Shown in pieces: positions 56,621-64,000 of a DNA stretch of 64,000 bases; position 1 is the first letter of the stretch, and each line of letters opens with the position of its first letter. The stretch comes from Ruegeria denitrificans. GTDB taxonomy: Bacteria; Pseudomonadota; Alphaproteobacteria; Rhodobacterales; Rhodobacteraceae. Where the stretch lies: the NCBI RefSeq assembly GCF_001458295.1, contig NZ_CYUD01000002.1:1-64000 (forward strand), in the 5' to 3' direction. The notes under the pieces are model-generated. The model saw nothing but the letters and a program-made list of their open reading frames with translations. It was not told the origin of the DNA and made no database searches. The position numbers and the translations under genes were made by a program.

Positions 56621-57145
56621 CTACCCCAGAACACCGATCGAGAAGTTCTGATACATGCCCCAAAGCGACGTGATCAAGATCGAGACCATGCCAATGATCT
56701 GCGTATAGATCCGGCAACGGTTCAAAATCTTGCCGGTAAATTCCAGCGTCCCGTCACCGGCGCGCAATTTACGCGCAGCCCGGACGTTGATCAGCATCAC
56801 AATACAGACCGGGAACAACAACAAGAACACGGCCTGAGCAAATTCGACACCGTAAAAGAACCCCAGCATCGCCAGACCAGTGAAGATGAAACAGCTCAGC
56901 CCCAAAATGGCCAATCCGGACACATCGACAATATAAAGAATCCGGTTGCCGTTTATGCGTACGATGTCCAGAAAGTCGCGCTCGGCCTGGCCACCGACAC
57001 GCCGGGCGCGCACCAGAAGATCATAGGGCACGCCCATCGCCCAATGGCTTGCCGACGACCACAACACGGCTAAACCGATCCAATACCACAGATTCGAAAA
57101 GCTGCGCATGTCGATGATTTCGAAAAGCGTAGAGAATAAGTCCAA
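56621..57145 (-). CDS. Conserved membrane protein of unknown function
   Basis: This 174-residue protein has four hydrophobic helices and begins 'MDLFSTLFEIIDMRSFSNLWYW'. From memory, homologues occur across Rhodobacteraceae, sometimes labelled as a SufBCD-complex component; I see nothing in the sequence to support that label. It lies 21 bp upstream of mfd on the same strand and may be cotranscribed. Confidence 0.6.
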   Translation of the reverse strand: MDLFSTLFEIIDMRSFSNLWYWIGLAVLWSSASHWAMGVPYDLLVRARRVGGQAERDFLDIVRINGNRILYIVDVSGLAILGLSCFIFTGLAMLGFFYGVEFAQAVFLLLFPVCIVMLINVRAARKLRAGDGTLEFTGKILNRCRIYTQIIGMVSILITSLWGMYQNFSIGVLG

Positions 57146-57265
57146 GCGTCAGCCCTTTGTTCACTGTCTTTAGGGGCCTTCTTTGCGCAGGCGCGACCAT
57201 CGTTACCCTTGAGACCACGGGGAATTCATGCCACCCAATGCAAGAATATTCAAGGAGAGCGCGAC

Positions 57266-58264
57266 ATGAAGCCGACCATCGCCCCCTATCCTCTGACCCG
57301 TTTTCGCCGGGCGCGCCAATTGCAGGCCGTGCGGGGCCTTGTTCGGGAAAATACGCTGACTACAGATGATCTGATTTGGCCAGTATTTGTGCGTGATGGC
57401 GAAGGCGTGGAAGAGCCCGTGCCCTCGATGCCCGGCGTGATGCGCCGCTCAGTCGACCAGATCGCCAAGGCCGCGGTTGAGGCGCAAGCGCTGGGAATTC
57501 CGGCAATCTGCATCTTTCCCTACACCGATCCCAGCCTGAAGACCGAGGATTGCGCCGAGGCCTGGAACCCCGACAATCTGTCCAACCGCGCCATCCGCGC
57601 CATCAAGGCAGCGGCCCCTGATATCGCAGTGATGACCGACGTGGCATTGGACCCTTACAATATCAACGGTCACGACGGCTATGTCGTCGATGGCGAGATT
57701 GTGAATGACAAAACGGTCGAGGCGCTGGTCAAGATGACTCTGGCACAGGCCGAAGCAGGCGCCGATATCATTGGGCCCTCTGATATGATGGACGGCCGGA
57801 TAGGCGAAATGCGCCGCGCGCTGGAATCATCCGGGCATCAGAACGTGATGATCCTCAGCTATGCGGCGAAATATGCCAGCGCCTTTTACGGGCCGTTCCG
57901 CGATGCGGTGGGCGCATCGGGCGCGCTGACGGGCGATAAGAAGACCTATCAGATGGACCCGGCCAATTCGAACGAAGCGCTGCGCCTAATTGAACGCGAT
58001 CTGACCGAGGGCGCAGATATGGTGATGATCAAGCCTGGCATGCCCTATCTGGATATCTGTCGACGGGTTAAGGATACCTTCGGCGCGCCGACATATGCCT
58101 ATCAGGTGTCAGGGGAATATGCGATGATTCAGGCTGCGGCCCAGAATGATTGGATTGACGGCGAGAAGGCGATGCTGGAAAGCCTGCTGGCCTTCAAGCG
58201 TGCTGGCTGTGACGGCATCCTCACCTATTTCGCACCCGAGGTCGCCCGCATCCTGCAAGGCTAA
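57266..58264 (+). CDS. hemB: Delta-aminolevulinic acid dehydratase (porphobilinogen synthase)
   Basis: The start at 57266 follows AAGGAGAG, giving 332 residues. Catalytic lysines are in 'SYAAKYASAFYGPFR' and 'MIKPGMPYLDI'. The metal site reads 'DVALDPYNINGHDGY', with Asp and Ala where Zn enzymes have a Cys triad, so this is the Mg2+/metal-independent alphaproteobacterial type. It joins two aminolevulinates into porphobilinogen for heme (and, in phototrophs, bacteriochlorophyll). Confidence 0.95.
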   Translation: MKPTIAPYPLTRFRRARQLQAVRGLVRENTLTTDDLIWPVFVRDGEGVEEPVPSMPGVMRRSVDQIAKAAVEAQALGIPAICIFPYTDPSLKTEDCAEAWNPDNLSNRAIRAIKAAAPDIAVMTDVALDPYNINGHDGYVVDGEIVNDKTVEALVKMTLAQAEAGADIIGPSDMMDGRIGEMRRALESSGHQNVMILSYAAKYASAFYGPFRDAVGASGALTGDKKTYQMDPANSNEALRLIERDLTEGADMVMIKPGMPYLDICRRVKDTFGAPTYAYQVSGEYAMIQAAAQNDWIDGEKAMLESLLAFKRAGCDGILTYFAPEVARILQG

Positions 58265-58406
58265 TTCCCTTAATTGTCGCAATTTTTCGCCGATTGTAAT
58301 CTGCCCTCACGCAGCTTTCCCGTGACACACGGCGGCAATCGGCGTATTCTTGCACATAAGATCGGGAACACCCGACATATCAGGCAGTCATACAGAGAAA
58401 AAAATC

Positions 58407-58982
58407 ATGAGCAGTTCCAACGCACCCCAACTGAGCCGTCGTGGCTTTGCCTTTGGCATGGCCGGATTGACGGTGACCGCCGCTTGCGGCAACGGCGTCG
58501 GCAATTCCAATGCCGCGACCATCGACGCCCGCGTCGATGCCACACTAACCGAAATGTATGCGAAATACCCCAACACAGTTGAGATCGCAAACAAAGCCAA
58601 CGGCATGTTGGTCATGCCCCTGATCACCGACGCCGGATTAATATTCTTTGGTGGTGCCTACGGTCAGGGCGCCTTGCGTATTCAGGGCGCGACGGTTGAT
58701 TACTATTCTGCAATTTCCGGAACCGCCGGCCTGCAAATCGGCGCACAGCAATATGCACATGTCCTGTTCTTCATGACGCAGGACGCACTCAACGATTTCC
58801 GCCGTTCCAGCGGATGGACCGCCGGCGCAGATATTGGCTATGTAGTCGACGCAACTGGAAACTCCTTATCCACGGACACAACGACGCTGCGTTCGCCGGT
58901 GCTGGCCGTAGTGTTCGGACAAGCCGGTTTGAAATTCGGCGCAACCGTCGAAGGCACAAAATACACGCGGATCATTCCATAA
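58407..58982 (+). CDS. SYLF/YSC84-domain Tat lipoprotein
   Basis: The start at 58407 gives 191 residues. 'LSRRGFAFGMAGLTVTAAC' combines a twin-arginine motif with a lipobox cysteine, so it is predicted to be exported by Tat and lipidated. The SYLF-type domain ('GMLVMPLITDAGLIFFGGAYGQGAL', in part) follows. It is related to, but shorter than, the Sec-exported SYLF protein at 29780. Confidence 0.75.
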   Translation: MSSSNAPQLSRRGFAFGMAGLTVTAACGNGVGNSNAATIDARVDATLTEMYAKYPNTVEIANKANGMLVMPLITDAGLIFFGGAYGQGALRIQGATVDYYSAISGTAGLQIGAQQYAHVLFFMTQDALNDFRRSSGWTAGADIGYVVDATGNSLSTDTTTLRSPVLAVVFGQAGLKFGATVEGTKYTRIIP

Positions 58983-59013
58983 TATCCAACTACCGCTTCC
59001 CCCTCTATTACGA

Positions 59014-59047
59014 CCCGCCGCAGGCTCCCAGCTGTGGCGGGATTTTT
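59014..59047 (+). terminator. Intrinsic terminator of the SYLF lipoprotein gene
   Basis: CCCGCCGCAG (59014-59023) pairs with 59032-59041 (one G-U pair) around an 8-nt loop, followed by ATTTTT. It lies 31 bp after the stop codon. Confidence 0.8.
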
Positions 59048-59157
59048 CATTCATAGTGCTGTTAACGTGAATATTCCCGGGCTGTTCCTCTTTCGGTCAG
59101 TCCGGCCATCCACTAATCTGGCGGCATTCGGAATTGGTTCAGGATTGTAGGCCATAA

Positions 59158-61620
59158 ATGGGAATCGTATTTCGCTGGCTCGTGCGTATTACAACGGGTC
59201 TGATCCTGCTGGCTTTGGCCGCTGTGGCATTGGTATATTTCCTGGCCAGTCAGTCTTTGCCGGATTACGACCAGACCGTTGAGGTTAGCGGAGCAAGCGC
59301 CCCGGTCGAGATCATCCGAGATACCGCCAATGTCCCTCATATTCTGGCCGAAAACGACCCGGATGTGTTCTTTGGTCTGGGCTATGCCCACGCGCAGGAC
59401 CGCCTGTGGCAGATGACAGTTATGCGCCGCACAGCGCAGGGCCGACTGTCGGAAATTTTCGGTGCGCGCACCGTCCATATCGACAAGCTGCTGCGCCGGT
59501 TGGACCTGTACGGTCTGGCGCACAGATCGGTCGACGCGCAGGATGATTACACCAAGGCCGCCTTGCGCGCCTATGCCGCCGGGGTAAACGCGCGGCTGGA
59601 TGAGATCAACGAAGCCGCCCTTGGCCGCGGCGCGCCTGAGATGTTTTTGTTCAACGCACCCGTTTCGCCATGGCAGCCAGGTGACAGCATTGCAGTGATC
59701 AAGCTGATGGGTCTGCAACTGTCCGGCCATCTTGAGGACGAAGTGCTGCGCGCCCGTACCTCATTAATGCTGAACGATCCCGCACGGTTGACCGATATCC
59801 TGCCCAATGTGCCGGGGGCCGGTATAGCTGCTTTGCCAGAATATGCCGCTTTGTTTCCAGGGCTGCCCCGTTACGCCCGCGGCACGCCTATGCCCGACAC
59901 GCCGCTGTCGCCATTCCCGAAACGTGGCTTGGCCGGAGCGTCCAACGCCTGGACCGCTGCGCCCTCACGCTCGGCCAGTGGTGGCACGTTGCTGGCTAAT
60001 GACCCGCATCTGGGGTTCACTGCCCCGGGTGTCTGGTATCTGGCGCGGCTGGAACTGGCCAAAGGTGGCGTGATCGGCGCAACCATCCCCGGAGTTCCCG
60101 CCGTTATGACCGGGCGCAGCGATCGTCTGGGCTGGGGGTTGACCTCGTCCTATCTGGACGATCAGGACCTGCATATCGAGCGGCTGAATCCTGAAAACCC
60201 AGAAGAATACCTGACACCGGATGGCTTCAAAAAGTTCCGCACCCGTCCCTCGATTATCGAGATCAAGGACGAGGCCCCCATTACCCTGACACTGCGCTGG
60301 ACGGAAAATGGCCCTGTCCTGCCTGGAAGCCACTACAATCTGGAAACGATCACGCCTCCGGGTCATATAGCCTCATTGTCTTGGACGGCGCTTAGCCCGC
60401 GCGACACGTCGATGACGGCGTCGTTGGCGCTGATGAATGCAGACAACGTTCGTGAAGCCATTGATGTGGGTGAGCTGTTCATTTCGCCCTCGCAAAACCT
60501 GTCGTTGGTCGACAAGGACACGATCGGTTTGAAACTGATCGGTGCAATGCCCAAACGTGACCTGCGCAACCAAAGCCGTGGTCGCATCCCGACCCCAGGC
60601 TGGTTGGCTGAGAACCTTTGGCAAGGCCGTCTGCCTTATGCCGACAATCCTGAATTCGTCGCCCCTGCAGGCGGCATTCTGGGTAACACCAACAACAAGA
60701 TCATCGACCGTCCTTTCCCTTTGCATGTCTCGTATGAATGGGGCGACACCCAGCGCGTACACCGCTGGGAGCGTCTGATGCAGTCGCGCGAGGTCCACAC
60801 CCGCGACAGCTTTATCGAGGCGCAGCTGGATACTGTCAGCTTTACCGCCCGCTCGTTGCTGCCGCTGATCGGCGCGGACCTTTGGTTTACTGGTGCATCC
60901 GCCCCCGAAGGCACTCCGGAACGACAACGCCAAATCGCCCTGTCCCTGCTGGCCGAATGGAATGGTGAGATGAACGAACACCTGCCCGAGCCGTTAATCT
61001 ATGCCGCGTGGCTGCGCGCGCTGCAAATCCGTCTGATCTCGGATGAGCTGGGACCGCTGGCTGCCGAATACAAACATGTGGAGCCGTTGTTCATCGAGCG
61101 TGTCTATCGCGATATCGACGGCGCGTCGGTCTGGTGTGACGTCCGCCAAAGCGCGCCGTCCGAGACCTGCACCGACATGGCGCGGCTGGCACTGGACGAC
61201 GCCCTGATTTGGATTGCCGAAAACTATGGAACGGCCCTTCAGTCCTTGCGCTGGGGCGATGCCCATCAGGCCACACATGATCACCCAGTTTTGGGAAATG
61301 TTCCGGTGCTGCGGTTCTTCGTCAACATTCGGCAATCCACCAGCGGTGGGGACAACACCCTGTTGCGCGGTCGCACCACGGGCGAAGGCAGGGACCCGTT
61401 CCAGAACGTGCACGGCGCGGGCTATCGCGGTGTGTATGACTTTGCCGACCCGGACAGCTCGGTCTTTATCACTGCGACCGGACAGTCGGGGCACTTTCTG
61501 TCGCGTTATTATGACGATCAGGCGCAGCTGTGGCGGAGGGGAGAATATATCCCGATGTCACTGGATCTTGACCTGGCGCGCGCCGCCGCCGTTGGCGTAA
61601 CCAACCTGATCCCGCGCTGA
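59158..61620 (+). CDS. Penicillin acylase-family N-terminal nucleophile hydrolase
   Basis: This 820-residue protein has an N-terminal membrane anchor or signal ('TTGLILLALAAVALVYFLAS') and the Ntn-hydrolase pattern: an alpha segment, then the autocleavage site 'GLAGASNAWTAAPS', where Ser becomes the nucleophile, then the beta segment with 'NDPHLGF'. The family hydrolyses amides such as penicillins or acyl-homoserine lactones. The substrate here is unknown; AHL acylase activity would be of interest in a roseobacter. Confidence 0.85.
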   Translation: MGIVFRWLVRITTGLILLALAAVALVYFLASQSLPDYDQTVEVSGASAPVEIIRDTANVPHILAENDPDVFFGLGYAHAQDRLWQMTVMRRTAQGRLSEIFGARTVHIDKLLRRLDLYGLAHRSVDAQDDYTKAALRAYAAGVNARLDEINEAALGRGAPEMFLFNAPVSPWQPGDSIAVIKLMGLQLSGHLEDEVLRARTSLMLNDPARLTDILPNVPGAGIAALPEYAALFPGLPRYARGTPMPDTPLSPFPKRGLAGASNAWTAAPSRSASGGTLLANDPHLGFTAPGVWYLARLELAKGGVIGATIPGVPAVMTGRSDRLGWGLTSSYLDDQDLHIERLNPENPEEYLTPDGFKKFRTRPSIIEIKDEAPITLTLRWTENGPVLPGSHYNLETITPPGHIASLSWTALSPRDTSMTASLALMNADNVREAIDVGELFISPSQNLSLVDKDTIGLKLIGAMPKRDLRNQSRGRIPTPGWLAENLWQGRLPYADNPEFVAPAGGILGNTNNKIIDRPFPLHVSYEWGDTQRVHRWERLMQSREVHTRDSFIEAQLDTVSFTARSLLPLIGADLWFTGASAPEGTPERQRQIALSLLAEWNGEMNEHLPEPLIYAAWLRALQIRLISDELGPLAAEYKHVEPLFIERVYRDIDGASVWCDVRQSAPSETCTDMARLALDDALIWIAENYGTALQSLRWGDAHQATHDHPVLGNVPVLRFFVNIRQSTSGGDNTLLRGRTTGEGRDPFQNVHGAGYRGVYDFADPDSSVFITATGQSGHFLSRYYDDQAQLWRRGEYIPMSLDLDLARAAAVGVTNLIPR

Positions 61621-61728
61621 ATTCCGCTGTTTCGGCAAGACCTTGCCCCTTGTAATCCACCGCCGTGGACGCCGAGTGCCGTTTTCGCATACGATCTGCG
61701 GATGAATAAAGTGGGACTGGGGGCACAA

Positions 61729-62124
61729 ATGGCGAGTATTCGGGATAGGCTAAACAACCTTGCGCGCGACTACGCAATCGCCTGGAGTTCGGGCGACCAT
61801 GATGCCGTGGCCAGTTTTTTTGCCGCCGATGGACAGATTTCTATGAACCGGGCTGAACCCTTGAAAGGCCGTGCAGCGATCGCCGAGATGGCCCGCGGAT
61901 TTCAATCCGACTTTCCCGACCTTGAATTGCGTTGCGACATGATGCGATGGGCCGGTCCCCACGCCATCTTTGTTTGGACCTTCGAAGGCCATCACACCAA
62001 AACCGGCAACCACGTACTGACGCGGGGATGGGAAGAATGGGACCTGAACGAAGACCACAAGGTCCTCTCTTCACAAGGCTGGTTTGACGTCGAGGATCTG
62101 CAGCGACAGATTGATGGGGCATAA
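61729..62124 (+). CDS. NTF2-like (SnoaL-type) protein
   Basis: The start at 61729 has a GGGGG site 6 bp upstream and gives 131 residues; an in-frame ATG at 61702 lacks one. The sequence 'AWSSGDHDAVASFFAADGQI' and the C-terminal 'GWEEWDLNEDHKVLSSQGWFD' fit the NTF2-like fold. The substrate is unknown. It is convergent with the small monooxygenase-like gene. Confidence 0.7.
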   Translation: MASIRDRLNNLARDYAIAWSSGDHDAVASFFAADGQISMNRAEPLKGRAAIAEMARGFQSDFPDLELRCDMMRWAGPHAIFVWTFEGHHTKTGNHVLTRGWEEWDLNEDHKVLSSQGWFDVEDLQRQIDGA

Positions 62125-62142
62125 TAGGAACGGCAGGTCGGG

Positions 62143-62427
62143 TTATTCCGACGTGATGGAATACTCACGTGGAATGCCTTTTGTGACGTGAAACCAGTCT
62201 GACGCTTTTGTCCGTACCTGATGGGCGTCAAAAGCGGTCCGATTTTCGAACACTTCGCTGACATTGAACCGCCCTGCGATTTCAGTGTCCTCTGCAACTT
62301 CGAAAGACAGGCACCCCGGCTCGGCCCGCGTCAGTGCGATATGTCGCGGCAATGCGGCCCGCACCTGTTCAAGCCGATCAGCGGGCACTAAAATAAATCC
62401 ACGTAAATAAATCTTTCCGTTCGCCAT
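62143..62427 (-). CDS. ABM-domain (antibiotic biosynthesis monooxygenase-like) protein
   Basis: The likely start 'MANGKIYLRGFILVPADRLEQV' gives about 94 residues; a longer frame opens at 62454. The ferredoxin-like fold is suggested by 'RAEPGCLSFEVAEDTE' and 'FNVSEVFENRTAFDAHQ'. Proteins of this kind act on quinones or heme, or have unknown substrates. It is 28 bp downstream of hflX on the same strand. Confidence 0.7.
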   Translation of the reverse strand: MANGKIYLRGFILVPADRLEQVRAALPRHIALTRAEPGCLSFEVAEDTEIAGRFNVSEVFENRTAFDAHQVRTKASDWFHVTKGIPREYSITSE

Positions 62428-62454
62428 CTCGCGCCGTTGCTCCCCGTAGGGCAA

Positions 62455-63729
62455 TCAAAGGGTTGCAAATTGGGCGGCCTGCCGATCCGTCCACAATACG
62501 GTAATTTCGAAACCGTCCTCGGTCTGCTGTTCAGACCGCACCACATCCTGACGGAATAACCAGGCGCGTTTGTTGCCCTCGGCAAAATCCAAAGACAGTG
62601 TCTCTTGGTGGCGCGCGCCCTGAAGCTTAGTCGCAATCTCGGCGAGCAAAGGCTCGACACCTTCGCCGGTCACCGCCGAAATGGCGAAAACCGACGGGTC
62701 ACGATCTGCCCGTTTAAAGGCCGCCTCACGCTCGTCGTCGTTCACTAGGTCAATCTTGTTCCAGACCTCCAAACGAGGGCGATCTTCATCCAGACCAAGT
62801 GAGGTTAAAATCGTCTCAACGTCCTGCGCCTGCGCTTCCGTATCTTCGTGGCTGATGTCACGCACGTGGACAACTAGATCGGCGCCCAGAACCTCTTCCA
62901 GCGTCGCGCGGAATGCGGCGACCAGTTCGGTCGGCAGGTTCGAGATGAAGCCCACTGTGTCCGACAAGATCACTTCGGGGCCGTCAGGCAGCTCGACCCG
63001 GCGCATGGTCGGGTCCAGTGTAGCGAACAGCATGTCCTTTGCCATCACCTCGGCTCCGGTCAGGCGGTTGAATAACGTTGATTTACCGGCGTTGGTGTAT
63101 CCCACCAAAGCCACAATCGGATACGGTACCTTGGCGCGGGCGGCGCGGTGCAACGTACGGGTTTTGACCACCTTTTGCAGCTGTCGCCGCAGACGCACCA
63201 ACTGTTCATCAATGGCACGGCGGTCGGCCTCAATCTGTGTCTCACCCGGTCCGCCGACGAAACCCAATCCGCCCCGCTGACGTTCAAGGTGGGTCCAAGC
63301 CCGTACCAATCGTGTCCGTTGATAGCTGAGCGCAGCCATCTCGACCTGCAACACACCTTCCCGGGTGCGCGCGCGGTCGCTGAAAATCTCAAGGATCAGA
63401 CCGGTGCGGTCGAGGATTTTGACCTTCCACGCTTTTTCAAGATTGCGCTGCTGCACGGGCGATACCGGCCCGTCGATCAGAACCAGTTCGATCTCATGAT
63501 CATGAAGCCGCTCGGCCAGTTCCTCGATCTTACCGCTGCCGAACAGCAACCCCGGCTGGGCGCGTGGCAGGCGCACGATTTCGGACCCGATCACATCCAG
63601 ATCGGGCAAAGCGGCAGCCAGCGCCACCGCCTCTTCCAGCGCTGGTTCGGGGACACGGCGCTGTTCATCTGATTTGATTTCCGGATGCAGAACCCAAGCG
63701 CGGGTCTGCGTCCTGTCATGTTCCATCAA
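62455..63729 (-). CDS. hflX: GTPase HflX
   Basis: This 424-residue protein has the HflX N-terminal domain ('[20 protein letters not shown]', a conserved strand), a Gly-rich '[19 protein letters not shown]' linker, and the G domain with '[16 protein letters not shown]', '[10 protein letters not shown]' and 'WNKIDL'. It splits stalled ribosomes after stress. It overlaps the hfq stop by 4 bp, the common hfq-hflX order. Confidence 0.95.
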   Translation of the reverse strand: MMEHDRTQTRAWVLHPEIKSDEQRRVPEPALEEAVALAAALPDLDVIGSEIVRLPRAQPGLLFGSGKIEELAERLHDHEIELVLIDGPVSPVQQRNLEKAWKVKILDRTGLILEIFSDRARTREGVLQVEMAALSYQRTRLVRAWTHLERQRGGLGFVGGPGETQIEADRRAIDEQLVRLRRQLQKVVKTRTLHRAARAKVPYPIVALVGYTNAGKSTLFNRLTGAEVMAKDMLFATLDPTMRRVELPDGPEVILSDTVGFISNLPTELVAAFRATLEEVLGADLVVHVRDISHEDTEAQAQDVETILTSLGLDEDRPRLEVWNKIDLVNDDEREAAFKRADRDPSVFAISAVTGEGVEPLLAEIATKLQGARHQETLSLDFAEGNKRAWLFRQDVVRSEQQTEDGFEITVLWTDRQAAQFATL

Positions 63730-63965
63730 GAGGCGTCTTCGCCCTCATACAGGCTGATCGGTTGCGACGGCATGATGGTCGAAATCGCATGCTTATAAAC
63801 CAGCTGCGACTGTCCGTCGCGGCGCAGCAGCACGCAGAAATTATCGAACCAGGTGATCACACCCTGCAGTTTCACACCGTTGATCAGGAATATTGTGACC
63901 GGGACCTTTGCTTTCCGTACATTGTTCAGGAACGCGTCCTGCAGATTCTGTCTGTCCGAAGCCAT
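63726..63965 (-). CDS. hfq: RNA chaperone Hfq
   Basis: This 79-residue Sm-like protein has '[20 protein letters not shown]' with Gln and Asp of the proximal RNA face and '[11 protein letters not shown]' (Sm2). The C-terminal tail is short, as in other alphaproteobacteria. It binds small RNAs, which fits the two small-RNA candidates in this window. It is the first gene of hfq-hflX; only 35 bp of upstream sequence is present, so its promoter lies outside. Confidence 0.97.
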   Translation of the reverse strand: MASDRQNLQDAFLNNVRKAKVPVTIFLINGVKLQGVITWFDNFCVLLRRDGQSQLVYKHAISTIMPSQPISLYEGEDAS

Positions 63966-64000
63966 ATTTTTATAATCTCGCCATTGTTCTTGCTACGCGC

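Noticed and set aside
1..64000. CRISPR array, phage, transposase, integrase or plasmid genes
   Set aside because: No regularly spaced repeats and no proteins of those families were seen on either strand; the 7-12 kb stretch is accessory-like but carries no mobility gene.

Overview
The window reads as chromosomal DNA of a marine alphaproteobacterium of the Roseobacter group (Rhodobacteraceae). This rests on gene content: a DmdB-type 3-methylmercaptopropionyl-CoA ligase, a DddP-family DMSP lyase homologue, a TRAP transporter operon, a Usg-like protein, a metal-switch (Asp-type) HemB, and the hfq-hflX order. No phage, transposase, integrase, plasmid or CRISPR genes were seen. All statements come from reading the sequence and recalling protein families; no search was run.

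Layout. 0.2-3.8 kb: a gene remnant, then a LysR regulator divergent from a four-gene operon (GST, NTF2-like protein, tautomerase, nitronate monooxygenase). 4-7 kb: a DddP-like lyase and a 2OG-Fe(II) oxygenase in one overlapping operon, with a divergent LysR gene. 7-12.4 kb: an accessory stretch, visibly less GC-rich, with a P-loop protein, a small lipoprotein and two related sulfotransferase genes separated by the 3' remnant of a second Asp/Glu racemase gene. 12.4-20.5 kb: a catabolic cluster of racemase, LysR, enolase-superfamily enzyme, FAD amine/amino-acid dehydrogenase, TRAP DctPQM and a BASS-type transporter. 20.5-31 kb: sensor kinase, MBL hydrolase, two tRNA-Asn genes, dmdB, zwf-pgl-pgi, an unusual radical SAM protein, a SYLF protein and Usg. 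31-43.5 kb: gyrA, a DUF4396 protein, an M32 carboxypeptidase with ctaA, trmJ, thiE-like, psuK-psuG, a DUF502 protein, patatin and bdhA. 43.6-53 kb: a candidate small RNA, an orphan peptide-binding protein, a second small-RNA-like double hairpin, a cupin regulator divergent from a CoA ligase/DsbA-like pair, an MFS exporter, a TPR protein and an SH3 protein. 53-64 kb: mfd, hemB, a Tat-lipoprotein SYLF protein, penicillin acylase, hflX and hfq.

Function. The window combines housekeeping genes (replication, repair, heme, central carbon, RNA chaperone) with scavenging of marine organic matter: sulfonium compounds (dddP-like, dmdB), an amino-acid or betaine-like substrate (TRAP cluster), pseudouridine (psuKG), peptides (SBP, M32) and probably polyhydroxybutyrate (patatin-bdhA). 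Four LysR/XRE regulators sit divergent from the operons they probably control. The most notable items are the dddP-like/oxygenase cassette, the duplicated sulfotransferase region with its racemase remnant, and two unannotated small-RNA-like loci, one with a complete promoter-to-terminator layout.
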